DNA from: Oscillospiraceae bacterium
GTDB taxonomy: Bacteria; Bacillota; Clostridia; Oscillospirales; Oscillospiraceae
Length of the DNA: 43,806 nucleotides
Reading direction: 5' to 3'
Assembly: GCA_910575265.1 (NCBI GenBank)
Contig: CAJTEA010000020.1
Location: forward strand, 1-43,806
Positions 15,732 to 23,923 of the stretch are shown here, piece by piece. Position 1 is the stretch's first letter; every line of letters begins with the position of its first letter. The notes under the pieces were generated by a model that ran no database searches, was not told where the DNA came from, and saw only the letters and a program-made list of their open reading frames with translations. Both the position numbers and the translations under genes were made by a program.

Positions 15732-18173
15732 CTAGTTGTCCTCCGCCAGATTGAAGAACTTCACGTCCACAACCGTACCGACGGCAACAGTCTCGCCGGC
15801 GGCTACGCTCTGGTATTCAGCGGTGGTGGTGTTGCCGTAGTAGACCGACGCGCCGGAGGCCCGCATGAACAGGCCGGCCCCTTCCAGGGCGCTTTTGGCG
15901 TTTTCGTAAGTCATGCCGTTGACGTCCGGGACGGGGACGCTGGCTTCCGGCTGGGCCCCGCCCAGGTAGAGGATCACGGTGGAACCGCCTGGGATGCTGG
16001 TGCCGGCGGCTGGGATCTGCCGGGTGACCGTGTCACCCTCGCCCACGGCGCGGAAGCGGAAGTTTTGCCGGGACAGGTCGTCCTCCGCCTTGGGAACGCC
16101 CAGACCGGTCACATTGGGAACGGACACGTCCCGGGCGGCGGATTCCGACTCGGAGTAGACCTTCTCAATGCCCATATAGTCCAGAATCTGGGCGATGAGG
16201 GGGCCGGCCTTTTTGGCGGCCATGTTGCTGCCGCTGATGTAGACGCCGGTGGTGGAATAGATGCTGCCTTGTTCCTTGGGCTGGGGGCGGTCATAGGCCA
16301 GCAGGACAATCACCTGGGGGTCGTCGGCGGGGGCGTAGCCCATGAAGGAGACGATGTAGTGGCCCTTCTCCGTCTTGAACTCGGTGGTGCCGGTCTTGCC
16401 GCCGATGCGGTAGCCCGCCACGTAGCCGTTGTTGCCGCTGCCCGTGGCCACCACCTGCTCCAGAATGTCAGCGCAGCGCTGGCTGGTCTGCTGGCTGATT
16501 ACCTGACGGACGGTCTCCGGCTCGGTGTTCTGGATCACGGTGCCTTCCCTGGCGCTGATGGTCTGGACCACGTAGGGCTTTACCAGGTTGCCCCCGTTGA
16601 TGACGGCGGCGAAGCCGCAGACCATCTGGAGGGGGGTGATCTCAAAGCGCTGGCCGAAGGAGGCCACCGCCAGGTCCACGTTGGTCATATCCTCCCGGCT
16701 CCAGACCGCGCCCTTCAGGCTGGCCTCGCCGGGCAGGTCGATGCCGGTGTTTTCTAGCATACCGAAGGCCTCGAAGTAGTCGTAGAAGGTATCCACGCCC
16801 AGCCGGCTTCCGATCTCAATAAAGGCGGGGTTGCAGGAGTGGGCCACCGCCTCGGCCAGGGTCTGGCTGCCGTGTCCTCTTCGGTTGGCGCAATGGATGG
16901 GCTCCGGATAGCCGGGCACGTTGACGTAGCCGGGACAATAGAAGGTGTCGCTCTCGCTGACCACGCCCTCCTCCAGGGCGGCGGCCAGTATGATAGCCTT
17001 AAACACGGAGCCTGGCTCATACCGGGAGTCGATGGCCTTGTTCCGCCACTGGGTGTTCCGGGCGTCGGATCGGGCCTGGCTCTCCGCCTGGGCCATCAGC
17101 TCGCTGTCGGTAAGGTGCTCGGTGTTGTTGGCTTTCAGGCTCTCGTAAATTTCGGCGCTGTTTTCCTCAAGCTCACTCAATAGCATCTCGTTTACAATAG
17201 CGGAATAGTCGTTGGGGTCGAAGTCCGGCGTGCTGGCGATGCCCAGAATGGCTCCGGTCTTGGGATCCATAGCGATGCCGAAGGCCCCGTCCCGGATGTC
17301 GAAGTCCTTGACGCCCTCCTCCAGGGCCTTTTCCAGGTAGGACTGGATGGTGGTGTCAATGGTCAGGGTGATATCATAGCCGTCCACCGCGTCGATGTAG
17401 TTGGCGTAGCTGTTGTACCGCTGGGTGCCGCCGGCGGTGCGGGTGGTAACCACCCGGCCGGCGGTGCCCTCCAGTATGTCGTTGTACACCGCCTCGATGC
17501 CGTAAGCGCCGCCGTTGGCGTTGACAAAGCCCAGAACCTGGGCCGCCAGACCGGAATAAGGGTAGTAGCGCTTGGCGTCCGGAATGAGATAGAGGTAAGA
17601 GGAGGTCTTGTGTTCGGCGAGATATTCCCGCAGGGGGCCCGCGTCCTCCTCCTCAATGTTGGTTTTAACCTCCCAGTAGGCGTTTTTGGTGTTGTGGACC
17701 TGCTGTTCCACCTTGTCCCGGTCCAGATCGGGGAACAGGGTCATCAGCTCGGTTACCATCTGGTCCTGCCGCAGGGACACGCTGGACTGATAGGCCTCGT
17801 CAGACAGCTCCTGGCCATCGCCGTCCTTCTTGGATACGCTGTTGACCAGGTCCCGTGGAGACAGAATCAGCTTGTAAACGGTGGCTGACATGGCCATAAG
17901 ACTGCCGTTGCGGTCGTAGATGTTGCCCCGCTGGGCGGAGATCGCGTAGTCCAGGGTCCACTGGTCGCTGGCTTTCCGCTGGTACTCCTCATGGTGGACA
18001 ATGGCGATGTCCCACAGCTTCCAGATCAGGGGGATGAATATCAGCACGCCGCACACCGCCATCAGGCCCAGAGTGCGGTGGAGAATGGAGCGCTTGGAGT
18101 GGTTGCCGCGGGTGGCGGTGGTGGGAATGCCGGTGGCCTTCATGACCGGCTGGTATCTGCGTCTGTTTGCCAT
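15732..18173 (-). CDS. ftsI: Class B penicillin-binding protein with two PASTA domains (FtsI/SpoVD type)
   Basis: An 813-residue transpeptidase that cross-links septal or spore peptidoglycan with FtsW. A single membrane anchor lies at about residues 34-58. The PBP dimerisation domain begins at QRGNIYDRNG (81-90). The catalytic motifs are SVFK (Ser389, Lys392), SCN (446-448) and KTG (593-595). Two PASTA repeats fill the C-terminus (about 675-738 and 745-808), as in SpoVD and PBP2x. Because only one such gene is present in this cluster, the sequence does not decide between vegetative FtsI and sporulation SpoVD. An insert between residues 325 and 380 (charged, helical) is longer than I expect. 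The upstream spacer of 183 bp contains a terminator-like hairpin. Confidence 0.95.
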   Translation of the reverse strand: MANRRRYQPVMKATGIPTTATRGNHSKRSILHRTLGLMAVCGVLIFIPLIWKLWDIAIVHHEEYQRKASDQWTLDYAISAQRGNIYDRNGSLMAMSATVYKLILSPRDLVNSVSKKDGDGQELSDEAYQSSVSLRQDQMVTELMTLFPDLDRDKVEQQVHNTKNAYWEVKTNIEEEDAGPLREYLAEHKTSSYLYLIPDAKRYYPYSGLAAQVLGFVNANGGAYGIEAVYNDILEGTAGRVVTTRTAGGTQRYNSYANYIDAVDGYDITLTIDTTIQSYLEKALEEGVKDFDIRDGAFGIAMDPKTGAILGIASTPDFDPNDYSAIVNEMLLSELEENSAEIYESLKANNTEHLTDSELMAQAESQARSDARNTQWRNKAIDSRYEPGSVFKAIILAAALEEGVVSESDTFYCPGYVNVPGYPEPIHCANRRGHGSQTLAEAVAHSCNPAFIEIGSRLGVDTFYDYFEAFGMLENTGIDLPGEASLKGAVWSREDMTNVDLAVASFGQRFEITPLQMVCGFAAVINGGNLVKPYVVQTISAREGTVIQNTEPETVRQVISQQTSQRCADILEQVVATGSGNNGYVAGYRIGGKTGTTEFKTEKGHYIVSFMGYAPADDPQVIVLLAYDRPQPKEQGSIYSTTGVYISGSNMAAKKAGPLIAQILDYMGIEKVYSESESAARDVSVPNVTGLGVPKAEDDLSRQNFRFRAVGEGDTVTRQIPAAGTSIPGGSTVILYLGGAQPEASVPVPDVNGMTYENAKSALEGAGLFMRASGASVYYGNTTTAEYQSVAAGETVAVGTVVDVKFFNLAEDN

Positions 18174-18249
18174 GAAAACGCCCTCCTTTGGCGGCGCCGC
18201 GCCTCGATACCCTCGCTGCCGGGTGCTCAGGGATTCGGCGCTTCTCGCG

Positions 18250-18281
18250 GAAAAGGGCGCAAGAAGCCTGCTCTTGCGCCC
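18250..18281 (-). terminator. Terminator-like hairpin inside the division operon, between ftsL and ftsI
   Basis: On the minus strand, GGGCGCAAGA (18281-18272), a 7-base loop, TCTTGCGCCC (18264-18255), then TTTT. A perfect 10-bp GC-rich stem followed by a short T tract, 82 bp upstream of the ftsI start. It may partly uncouple ftsI and the downstream genes from mraZ-rsmH-ftsL. Confidence 0.65.
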
Positions 18282-18356
18282 ATCATGTCTCTATATACCG
18301 GATGAGTTCGCGCGCTTTGACCCAGCCGGCCCGTGCCTTAATACTCTATGGCCGGG

Positions 18357-18911
18357 TCAGCGGAAATATTCTATGATTCCTCCAAAGAGATCATTGATCC
18401 CCTGGATCAGGATCTTCACCGGGTTGGCGGCTCCGTCCTGATAGACGGTCACGGTGTCCGGCTCGGACAGGTCGATATACACCACCTGCTCGTTGGTGGG
18501 GCGGACCATCGTGTCCGCCACCGCGGCCTGTATGGTGGCCAGGTCGAAAACCTTTTCGTACTGGGCGGACAGCCGGGTGTTTTCACTTTTCAGGTCGGCC
18601 AGCTCCTGCTGGAGGGAAACCATCTCATCGTTGGCCACCGCCAGCTGGGCGTAGCTTGTCACCAGCAGGATGGCGAAGATGGCCACCGCCAGAAAGCCCA
18701 CCACCGCGAAGGGGGCGACCTGTCCCGCCTGCCGGACCTGTACCCGGGCCCGCTCATGGCGGCGGACCGGGCGCTTGGGCTCGGGTCCGCGCTGAAGCTC
18801 CTTCTCCCGGCGTGGGACGCGTACGGTGTTGCCGTCCTCATAGGCGGGGGCGTAGGCCACACTGCCGTAGGTGCTGTATGTGGTTGTACGACGGTGGCGG
18901 TTGGTGGCCAT
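18357..18911 (-). CDS. ftsL: Cell division protein FtsL
   Basis: A 184-residue bitopic protein at the position typical of ftsL, between rsmH and ftsI. The cytoplasmic N-terminus (residues 1-70) is rich in Arg and Lys. One membrane segment is at about 72-90 (VVGFLAVAIFAILLVTSYAQ). A heptad-patterned coiled coil follows (LAVANDEMVSLQQELADLKS, about 90-125), which would pair with DivIC/FtsB and FtsQ. Primary sequence is poorly conserved in this family, so assignment rests on topology and gene order. It begins 12 bp after the rsmH stop. The ATG follows AGGAGCGAG. Confidence 0.85.
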   Translation of the reverse strand: MATNRHRRTTTYSTYGSVAYAPAYEDGNTVRVPRREKELQRGPEPKRPVRRHERARVQVRQAGQVAPFAVVGFLAVAIFAILLVTSYAQLAVANDEMVSLQQELADLKSENTRLSAQYEKVFDLATIQAAVADTMVRPTNEQVVYIDLSEPDTVTVYQDGAANPVKILIQGINDLFGGIIEYFR

Positions 18912-18923
18912 AGGCTCGCTCCT

Positions 18924-19859
18924 TTATAGCTTCTCCGCCGCCCTCAGCTTGGCGCTGCGGGCGCGGGGATTCTCCCTGATCTCGGTGTCGCTGGGAAGAA
19001 TGGGCTTTTTGTTCACAAGTTTGATGTCCGGGGTTTTGCCGCAGACACATACGGGAAAGTCGGGGGGACAGGTGCAGCCCCGGGCAAAGCCGGCCAGACC
19101 GGTCTTGACCACGCGGTCCTCCAGGGAGTGGAAGGTGATCACCGCCAGCCGCCCGCCCCGGTTCAGACGGGGAACCGCCCGCCGGAGCATCCGCTCCACG
19201 CAGGACAGCTCGTCGTTGACGGCGACGCGGATGGCCTGGAAGGAGCGCTTGGCGGGGTGCTGTTTCTCCCGCAGGGCCTTGGGGGGCATAGCGCTCCGGA
19301 TTACATCCACAAGCTCCAGGGTGGTGGCGATGGGCTTGTCCGCCCGACGGCGGACGATAGCCCCGGCAATCTGGGGGGCGTAGCGCTCCTCGCCATACTG
19401 GAACAGGACGCGCTTCAGCTCCTCCTGGGACCAGCCGTTGACCACATCGGCGGCGGTGAGCCCCTCGTCCCGGTCCATGCGCATATCCAGAGGGGCGTCG
19501 CGCATGTAGGAGAAGCCCCGGCTGGCGTCGTCCAGCTGGGGGGAGGAGACACCCAGGTCAAAGAGCATCCCATCCACACCGGGCAGAGACAGCTTGTCCA
19601 AAATCTCGTCCACCCGGTCAAAATTGCTGTGGACCAGGATTATCCTGTCCATCCAGGGGGCCAGCCGCTCCCGGGCCGCGTCCAGGGCCGCCTGGTCCCG
19701 GTCTACGCAGATGAGGCGACCGGTGGTCAGTCGGCGGGCGATCTGCCCGCTGTGGCCCGCCCGACCCAGGGTTCCATCGAAATAAATCCCTTCGGGGCGG
19801 ATATTCAGGGCTTCCATGCACTCGTCCAGCAGGACGGGCCGGTGGGTAAATTCACTCAT
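18924..19859 (-). CDS. rsmH: 16S rRNA (cytosine-1402 N4) methyltransferase
   Basis: A 311-residue SAM-dependent methyltransferase that makes N4-methylcytosine 1402 in the P site of 16S rRNA. The N-terminus HRPVLLDECMEAL is family-typical. The SAM pocket is seen as DGTLGRAGHSGQIAR (about residues 29-43) and LICVDRDQAAL. FDLGVSSPQLDDASRGFSY (about 99-117) and HSLEDRVVK near residue 243 are also diagnostic. Length is standard. It overlaps nothing but starts 1 bp after the mraZ stop, so the two are translationally coupled. Confidence 0.97.
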   Translation of the reverse strand: MSEFTHRPVLLDECMEALNIRPEGIYFDGTLGRAGHSGQIARRLTTGRLICVDRDQAALDAARERLAPWMDRIILVHSNFDRVDEILDKLSLPGVDGMLFDLGVSSPQLDDASRGFSYMRDAPLDMRMDRDEGLTAADVVNGWSQEELKRVLFQYGEERYAPQIAGAIVRRRADKPIATTLELVDVIRSAMPPKALREKQHPAKRSFQAIRVAVNDELSCVERMLRRAVPRLNRGGRLAVITFHSLEDRVVKTGLAGFARGCTCPPDFPVCVCGKTPDIKLVNKKPILPSDTEIRENPRARSAKLRAAEKL

Positions 19860-19860
19860 A

Positions 19861-20277
19861 TCAGAACCCCAGCTCCGCCATACAGGCGGCCATCTTTTCG
19901 GGGGTCATCTCCTCTTCCTCCTGGGCGTTCCAGGCGGCGGCGGACCAGATTTCCGCTCGGTCATGGACGCCGATGATGACAGTTTCTTTTTCCAGCCCCG
20001 CATATTTGCGCAGCTTTTGGGGGATGACAATGCGGCCCTGGCTGTCCGGCTCGCACTTGGCGGCGTTGGCGAACAGGGGGCGCATGGCCTTGGACTGGCT
20101 CATGGGCAGGGAGGCGAACTTTTCGGTGAAGCGGTCCCAGGTGGACTGGGGGTACACAGCCAGACAGGCGTCCACACCCATGGCCAGATAGAAGGTGTCG
20201 CCAAGCTCCTCCCGGAGTTTGGCGGGGATGAACAGCCGGCCCTTGGCGTCGATGCTGTGCTCGTATGTGCCGGTCAT
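19861..20277 (-). CDS. mraZ: Transcriptional regulator MraZ
   Basis: A 138-residue protein with two tandem AbrB/SpoVT-like MraZ domains; each has the DxKGRLFIPAKLRE-type strand-loop (first at about residues 9-25, second about 85-100 with DSQGRIVIPQKLRKYAG). MraZ forms a ring oligomer that binds repeats in its own promoter and represses the division cluster. The ATG at 20275-20277 was chosen because it follows GGAGGAGAGGTG and starts at the conserved MTGTYEHSIDAKGRLF. The longer open frame upstream lies over the putative operator. First gene of the cluster. Confidence 0.95.
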   Translation of the reverse strand: MTGTYEHSIDAKGRLFIPAKLREELGDTFYLAMGVDACLAVYPQSTWDRFTEKFASLPMSQSKAMRPLFANAAKCEPDSQGRIVIPQKLRKYAGLEKETVIIGVHDRAEIWSAAAWNAQEEEEMTPEKMAACMAELGF

Positions 20278-20322
20278 ATCCCTCACCTCTCCTCCACCGA
20301 AGTGGGATTTAAGGGGATTTCC

Positions 20323-20378
20323 CTCCACTTTGCCCCACCATGTTTTCTTAGTATATCGTCTGTTGATACAAAAATCAA
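20323..20378 (-). promoter_or_regulatory. Division-cluster promoter with putative MraZ boxes
   Basis: On the minus strand: TTGATT (20378-20373), 17-bp spacer, TATACT (20355-20350). Just downstream lie two direct repeats at 10-bp spacing, GTGGGG (20338-20333) and GTGGAG (20328-20323), resembling the known GTGGG-type MraZ binding repeats. Their place over the start region fits repression. The 20278-20705 gap otherwise holds AT-rich sequence and the promoter of the next gene. Confidence 0.75.
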
Positions 20379-20634
20379 GAGTTTTTTTGTCGCGATTTTA
20401 ATCGCAAATATTGACAAATCCAATAAAAAAAGAGGTTTTTTGTCAAAAAACGAATGTTCCAGTTTTGAGGGGAGCTGGAATTCCTCCCTTTGAGGCACAA
20501 AATATTTGGCTTTTTACAATTTTATCATCCATATTTTGTATCTTTCTGGCCAGCTTCCAAAAAGGCCGGACTGAGAAAGTGGACGAAAAAATAGGGAAAA
20601 AAACTCCGAAATTTTTCGGAGATGAAAAAATCCT

Positions 20635-20663
20635 TTTCCGGGAGCGCGGTGTTGTGGTATACT
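20635..20663 (+). promoter_or_regulatory. Probable promoter of the uracil-DNA glycosylase gene
   Basis: TTTCCG (20635-20640), 17-bp spacer, TATACT (20658-20663), 42 bp before the start codon. The -35 box is weak. A small hairpin (CTCCGAA/TTCGGAG) lies at 20604-20621. Confidence 0.55.
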
Positions 20664-20705
20664 GAGAAAAACCAGGTCGAATTTTAACGCTTTGGAGGGA
20701 GAGCT

Positions 20706-21284
20706 ATGCTGCTTAAGGAATGGAACGAGCTGGAGCGGGCCTGTCTGGCCTGCCGCAAGTGCGCTCTGGCGGATACTCGAACCAATGTGGTCTTTGGCGT
20801 CGGTCCCCGGGACGCTGAGGTGCTGTGCGTCGGCGAGGGCCCCGGGGAGAACGAGGACCTTCAGGGAGAGCCCTTTGTGGGCCGGGGCGGCAAGCTGCTG
20901 GACGACATGCTGGAGATGGTGGACCTGAGCCGGGAAAAAAATGTCTACATCGCCAACATTGTCAAGTGCCGCCCGCCTAAAAACCGGGACCCGCTGAACA
21001 CCGAGCAGGAGGCCTGCATCGACTATCTGCGCGGCCAGGTGGCCCTGATCCGTCCCAAGATCATCATCTGCCTGGGCCGCGTCGCCGCCTGTAAGCTGAT
21101 CAAGGAGGACTTTAAGATCACAAAGGAGCACGGCCAGTGGTTTGAGAAGAACGGCGTATGGATGACCGCCCTGTTCCACCCCGCCGCCATTCTCCGGGAT
21201 CCCCGCCGCCGTCCGGAGACCTTTGAGGATTTAAAGGTTATTCAGGCAAAGATCAAAGAGGTCTGCGAGCATACTTACCAATAA
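20706..21284 (+). CDS. Family 4 (iron-sulfur) uracil-DNA glycosylase
   Basis: A 192-residue base-excision repair enzyme that removes uracil from DNA. The four cluster-ligating cysteines fit the family 4 pattern: C16-x2-C19 near the N-terminus, then Cys in VKCRPPKNRDP and Cys in EQEACIDYL. The active-site loop GEGPGENEDLQGEPFVGRGG (about residues 43-62) and the DNA-binding HPAAILRDP (about 158-166) are present. It starts at an ATG behind GGAGGGAG. A small conserved-looking gene follows 30 bp downstream and may be co-transcribed. Unlinked in function to the division cluster, from which it diverges. Confidence 0.93.
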   Translation: MLLKEWNELERACLACRKCALADTRTNVVFGVGPRDAEVLCVGEGPGENEDLQGEPFVGRGGKLLDDMLEMVDLSREKNVYIANIVKCRPPKNRDPLNTEQEACIDYLRGQVALIRPKIIICLGRVAACKLIKEDFKITKEHGQWFEKNGVWMTALFHPAAILRDPRRRPETFEDLKVIQAKIKEVCEHTYQ

Positions 21285-21314
21285 AAAGGGGCATACTGGC
21301 GTCGAGGTGATTAG

Positions 21315-21500
21315 ATGGATGTCAATATGAACGCGGCGGTGACCTTTGGGGAGCTGCTGCAAAAGAACCCGCGGGCCTCGGCCTTCTATGACCGCTGCAC
21401 CCCTGAGCAGCGCCAGGCCATTCTGCTCCAGCTGGGGCAGATGAACAGCCAGTCTCAGCTGCGGGCCTTTGTGGACAACCTGCCCAGCGCGTCCCTGTAA
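21315..21500 (+). CDS. Small protein of unknown function (61 aa)
   Basis: A 61-residue acidic, helical protein without membrane segment. It begins MDVNMNAAVTFGELLQKNPR and contains CTPEQRQAILLQLGQM. The start has GAGGTG 8 bases upstream, it follows the glycosylase by 30 bp, and it ends 8 bp before a strong terminator. That framing and normal core codon use support a real gene. I do not recognise a family. Confidence 0.7.
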   Translation: MDVNMNAAVTFGELLQKNPRASAFYDRCTPEQRQAILLQLGQMNSQSQLRAFVDNLPSASL

Positions 21501-21508
21501 AACGCGGA

Positions 21509-21541
21509 CCGCCCGCCCCATCCCGGGGCGGGCGGATTTTT
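21509..21541 (+). terminator. Strong intrinsic terminator
   Basis: A perfect 11-bp stem CCGCCCGCCCC (21509-21519) and GGGGCGGGCGG (21525-21535), then ATTTTTT. It ends the glycosylase transcript and lies directly against the convergent stop at 21543. Confidence 0.92.
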
Positions 21542-21542
21542 T

Positions 21543-22121
21543 CTATCCCCAGCCGCCGGTGAAGTCGGGGATACAGTCGGTGTCCTGAACCACGAATATT
21601 TCGTACAGGTGAGACAGGGCGTCCCAGGTGGCGGTATCCATACAGCCGGTCTGGGGCAGAGCCGCCGCCTTTTGCAGCCAGCGGATGTTGTCCGCCGAAA
21701 CAGGACCGTTGCAGCCGTCCGCCTCGCAGGAGGTGATTCCTTCAAACTGTTTGGCCAGAATATTGAACATGGTCTGGGGGACAATCAGATACTCTTTGGT
21801 CTCCCCCTCATGGACCTGGATGCCCTCGGAGGGAAAGATCCGGGTAGCCCGGGAATAGCTGGTTTTGGAGCGTTGGGACAGCCAGGCGTCCCGGATGGCG
21901 TCCCAGGTGGTCTGATCCACCGTGCCGGTAACGGGCAGGCCGGCTTCTTTCTGGAAGCGCATGACCGCCTCCAGGGTGCGCTCGCCAAACACGCCGTCCA
22001 CCACCAGCTGGGGCAGAAATTTATAGGTCTGGGACAGCTGCCGTAGCATATATTGCAGACTGCTCACCGGATTGGCCAGCATCTCCCGCTCCAGCAGTTC
22101 CTGGCCCAAATCGACATTCAT
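21543..22121 (-). CDS. Peptidoglycan-binding (PG_binding_1 repeat) protein
   Basis: A 192-residue protein without a signal peptide, with two copies of the PG_binding_1 fold. Copy 1 is about residues 20-75, with the diagnostic LVVDGVFGERTLEAVMRFQK and GTVDQTTWDAI. Copy 2 is about 112-172, with IRWLQKAAALPQTGCMDTATWDAL. It overlaps the SpoIID-like gene upstream by 4 bp (ATGA), so translation is coupled. No catalytic domain is present. With its neighbours it probably acts at the spore cortex or coat-cortex interface, where signal-less peptidoglycan-binding proteins made in the mother cell are found. This location is inference. Confidence 0.8.
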   Translation of the reverse strand: MNVDLGQELLEREMLANPVSSLQYMLRQLSQTYKFLPQLVVDGVFGERTLEAVMRFQKEAGLPVTGTVDQTTWDAIRDAWLSQRSKTSYSRATRIFPSEGIQVHEGETKEYLIVPQTMFNILAKQFEGITSCEADGCNGPVSADNIRWLQKAAALPQTGCMDTATWDALSHLYEIFVVQDTDCIPDFTGGWG

Positions 22122-23374
22122 ACACTTGCTCCTCTCTGTCCGTTCTGCCGGCCGTCCGCCTGACCCAGGTCCAGGGGACTGCCCTGGTATTGGCCCAGCC
22201 GCGGGGTGTCGGCCCAGCGGTCCGGCCGCGGCTCCGGGGAAGCGGGCGCGATCACGGGGATCGCGTCCTCCCCGAGAGACTGGGCCCGGACCGTATCCCG
22301 GCTGAGGGAGTAGTTGGCGGTCACAAAGCTGTCGTAGATGGAATTCCAGGTCCGCTCATCTACCAGACCGTTGGGGGTGATGCCGGCCCAGTTCTGATAG
22401 GTGCGCACCGCCCGTCCGGTGACCGGCCCGAACACGCCGTCCATCGCCGGGGCGTACAGCGTGTCGGAGAACTGGGCCAGCAGGGAGAGCATATACTGCA
22501 AAACCTCCACCTCCGCGCCGGAGTCCCCTTCCGCCAGATTGCCGGGGAACTGGAACTGGACCGCGTAATAGGCCTGGCCCTTGCTCACCAGCTCCGCCAG
22601 CTGGAGCACCCCCACATAGAGGTATACCATCTTGTACCAGGTGGCCTTGCCCACCACTCCGTCCACCACCAGGTTGAAAATGCGCTGGAAAGCGCGCACG
22701 GAGGTTTCGGTGGCCTCGCCGAAGGCTCCAGTGGAGGGGACCTTGGGGATGGCGGGGTAGTTTTGGGAGATACGGTTTAGCATGGCCTGAATCACCGCTA
22801 CGTCGGGCCCCGCCGATCCCCGCCGAAGGGGAGCGCCGGGGTAGGAGGAGGTGAGGTCCTGAATGGGGGCGTTCACCACCAGCTCGATGTTATTCCCATA
22901 GTAGTGATACAGAATATCCATGGAGTTGTATCCCTGCTGGGCCAGCTCCTGACTGCCCCACTGGGACAGGCCGTCGCAGGTGGAGGTGGTGCCGTTGCAG
23001 AACTTGGCGGCCAGCGGCTCCACAAAGCCCTGGCGGCGGATATAGTCGTTGAAGATTTCGTCCACCACCTGGCTGATGTTCTCAAAAATATTCCGGCCGC
23101 GCACAAAGGCCTGGTCGTACTGGGTGGTGGAGGTGATTTGAAAATCGTAGCCCTGGCTGGGGTAAAACTCGGTGTATACCCGGTTCAGGGCGAAGGAGAT
23201 GATGGCCAGAATATTGGCCCGGATGGCGGCGGGCTCCCAGGTGGGGTATATCTCGCTGGAGGCTACGTTTTTCACATAGTCCGGGAAGGCTACCGTCACG
23301 TTTTCCGCCCACTGGTTGGGCAGCCCCAGATGCACTGTAATGGCGCGGGGGACATATGGAATGATAACAGGCAT
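22118..23374 (-). CDS. SpoIID/LytB-domain protein with C-terminal PG-binding repeats
   Basis: A 418-residue protein. Residues about 35-165 match the SpoIID/LytB pattern: AAIRANILAIISFALNRVY near residue 50, TQYDQAFVRGR near residue 83 and a C-terminal CDGLSQWGSQELAQQGYNSM-D-IL segment, where the family has the GHGVGMSQWGA-type motif. SpoIID is a lytic transglycosylase of engulfment, but here the signal anchor is missing and the usual catalytic region is shortened, so activity is uncertain. Two or three PG_binding_1 repeats follow (about 190-245 and 285-340), and a Pro/Asp-rich tail ends the protein. It lies 8 bp after the upstream small gene and overlaps the downstream one by 4 bp. Confidence 0.75.
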   Translation of the reverse strand: MPVIIPYVPRAITVHLGLPNQWAENVTVAFPDYVKNVASSEIYPTWEPAAIRANILAIISFALNRVYTEFYPSQGYDFQITSTTQYDQAFVRGRNIFENISQVVDEIFNDYIRRQGFVEPLAAKFCNGTTSTCDGLSQWGSQELAQQGYNSMDILYHYYGNNIELVVNAPIQDLTSSYPGAPLRRGSAGPDVAVIQAMLNRISQNYPAIPKVPSTGAFGEATETSVRAFQRIFNLVVDGVVGKATWYKMVYLYVGVLQLAELVSKGQAYYAVQFQFPGNLAEGDSGAEVEVLQYMLSLLAQFSDTLYAPAMDGVFGPVTGRAVRTYQNWAGITPNGLVDERTWNSIYDSFVTANYSLSRDTVRAQSLGEDAIPVIAPASPEPRPDRWADTPRLGQYQGSPLDLGQADGRQNGQRGASV

Positions 23375-23382
23375 GGATCACC

Positions 23383-23784
23383 TCACAGTGACTGGGCGGG
23401 GATGTCCCGCTCACCTCGCTGCTGGAGGCTGCACAGCCCCTGGGGCAGGGGGATAAGCTCCATATCCTGCATGGTTTCCACACCGGGGAAGATCTGCACA
23501 CCGGCCACCTGGAGCATAGCGTAGCCCGGCTGCTCGGCCCACACGTCGCACAGGGCGAAGGGGGCGCGGTTTCCGGGCAGTCCGCCGGGGGAGGTGCTTT
23601 CCCCCAGAGCGGGGGCGTCGATGGTCACCGGACGGACCAGCCCGCTGCTGTCGGTATTCTGTATGGAGAGCAGCTTGTATTTGCCCTCCGCCCCTGGGGC
23701 GGCCACCACCACGGTGGCTCCCTCCAGGGGAATCCGCGCCTGGGAGGTGTACACCCGGACGCTTAACGTTCCTGTTGCTTGCAT
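23383..23784 (-). CDS. Transthyretin/carboxypeptidase-regulatory-like small protein
   Basis: A 133-residue protein without a signal peptide. Residues 5-100 resemble the beta-sandwich carboxypeptidase-regulatory or transthyretin-like fold: GTLSVRVYTSQARIPLEGAT-VVV, then T-DSSGLVRPVTIDAP and a YAMLQVAGVQIFPGVETMQD-MELIPLP ending. It is the first gene of a three-gene operon with the SpoIID-like and PG-binding proteins. The ATG follows AGGAGGTATCGCA. Its likely role is a structural or adaptor part of the same envelope or spore complex; this is inference from context. Confidence 0.65.
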   Translation of the reverse strand: MQATGTLSVRVYTSQARIPLEGATVVVAAPGAEGKYKLLSIQNTDSSGLVRPVTIDAPALGESTSPGGLPGNRAPFALCDVWAEQPGYAMLQVAGVQIFPGVETMQDMELIPLPQGLCSLQQRGERDIPAQSL

Positions 23785-23860
23785 TGCGATACCTCCTAAA
23801 CGGCGAACAGGCGCCGCCGTTTATCCATCCTATGCGGGACGGGCGCGACCCGTCCCCCTC

Positions 23861-23889
23861 TTGCAATCCTTGCCTGTTTATAGTACAAT
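23861..23889 (+). promoter_or_regulatory. Promoter of the DUF512-der-plsY-gpsA operon
   Basis: TTGCAA (23861-23866), 17-bp spacer, TACAAT (23884-23889), 34 bp before the first ATG of the operon. Confidence 0.7.
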
Positions 23890-23923
23890 AAACCGATCCT
23901 GGCAAAAGAAGGTGAGCGCGTCC

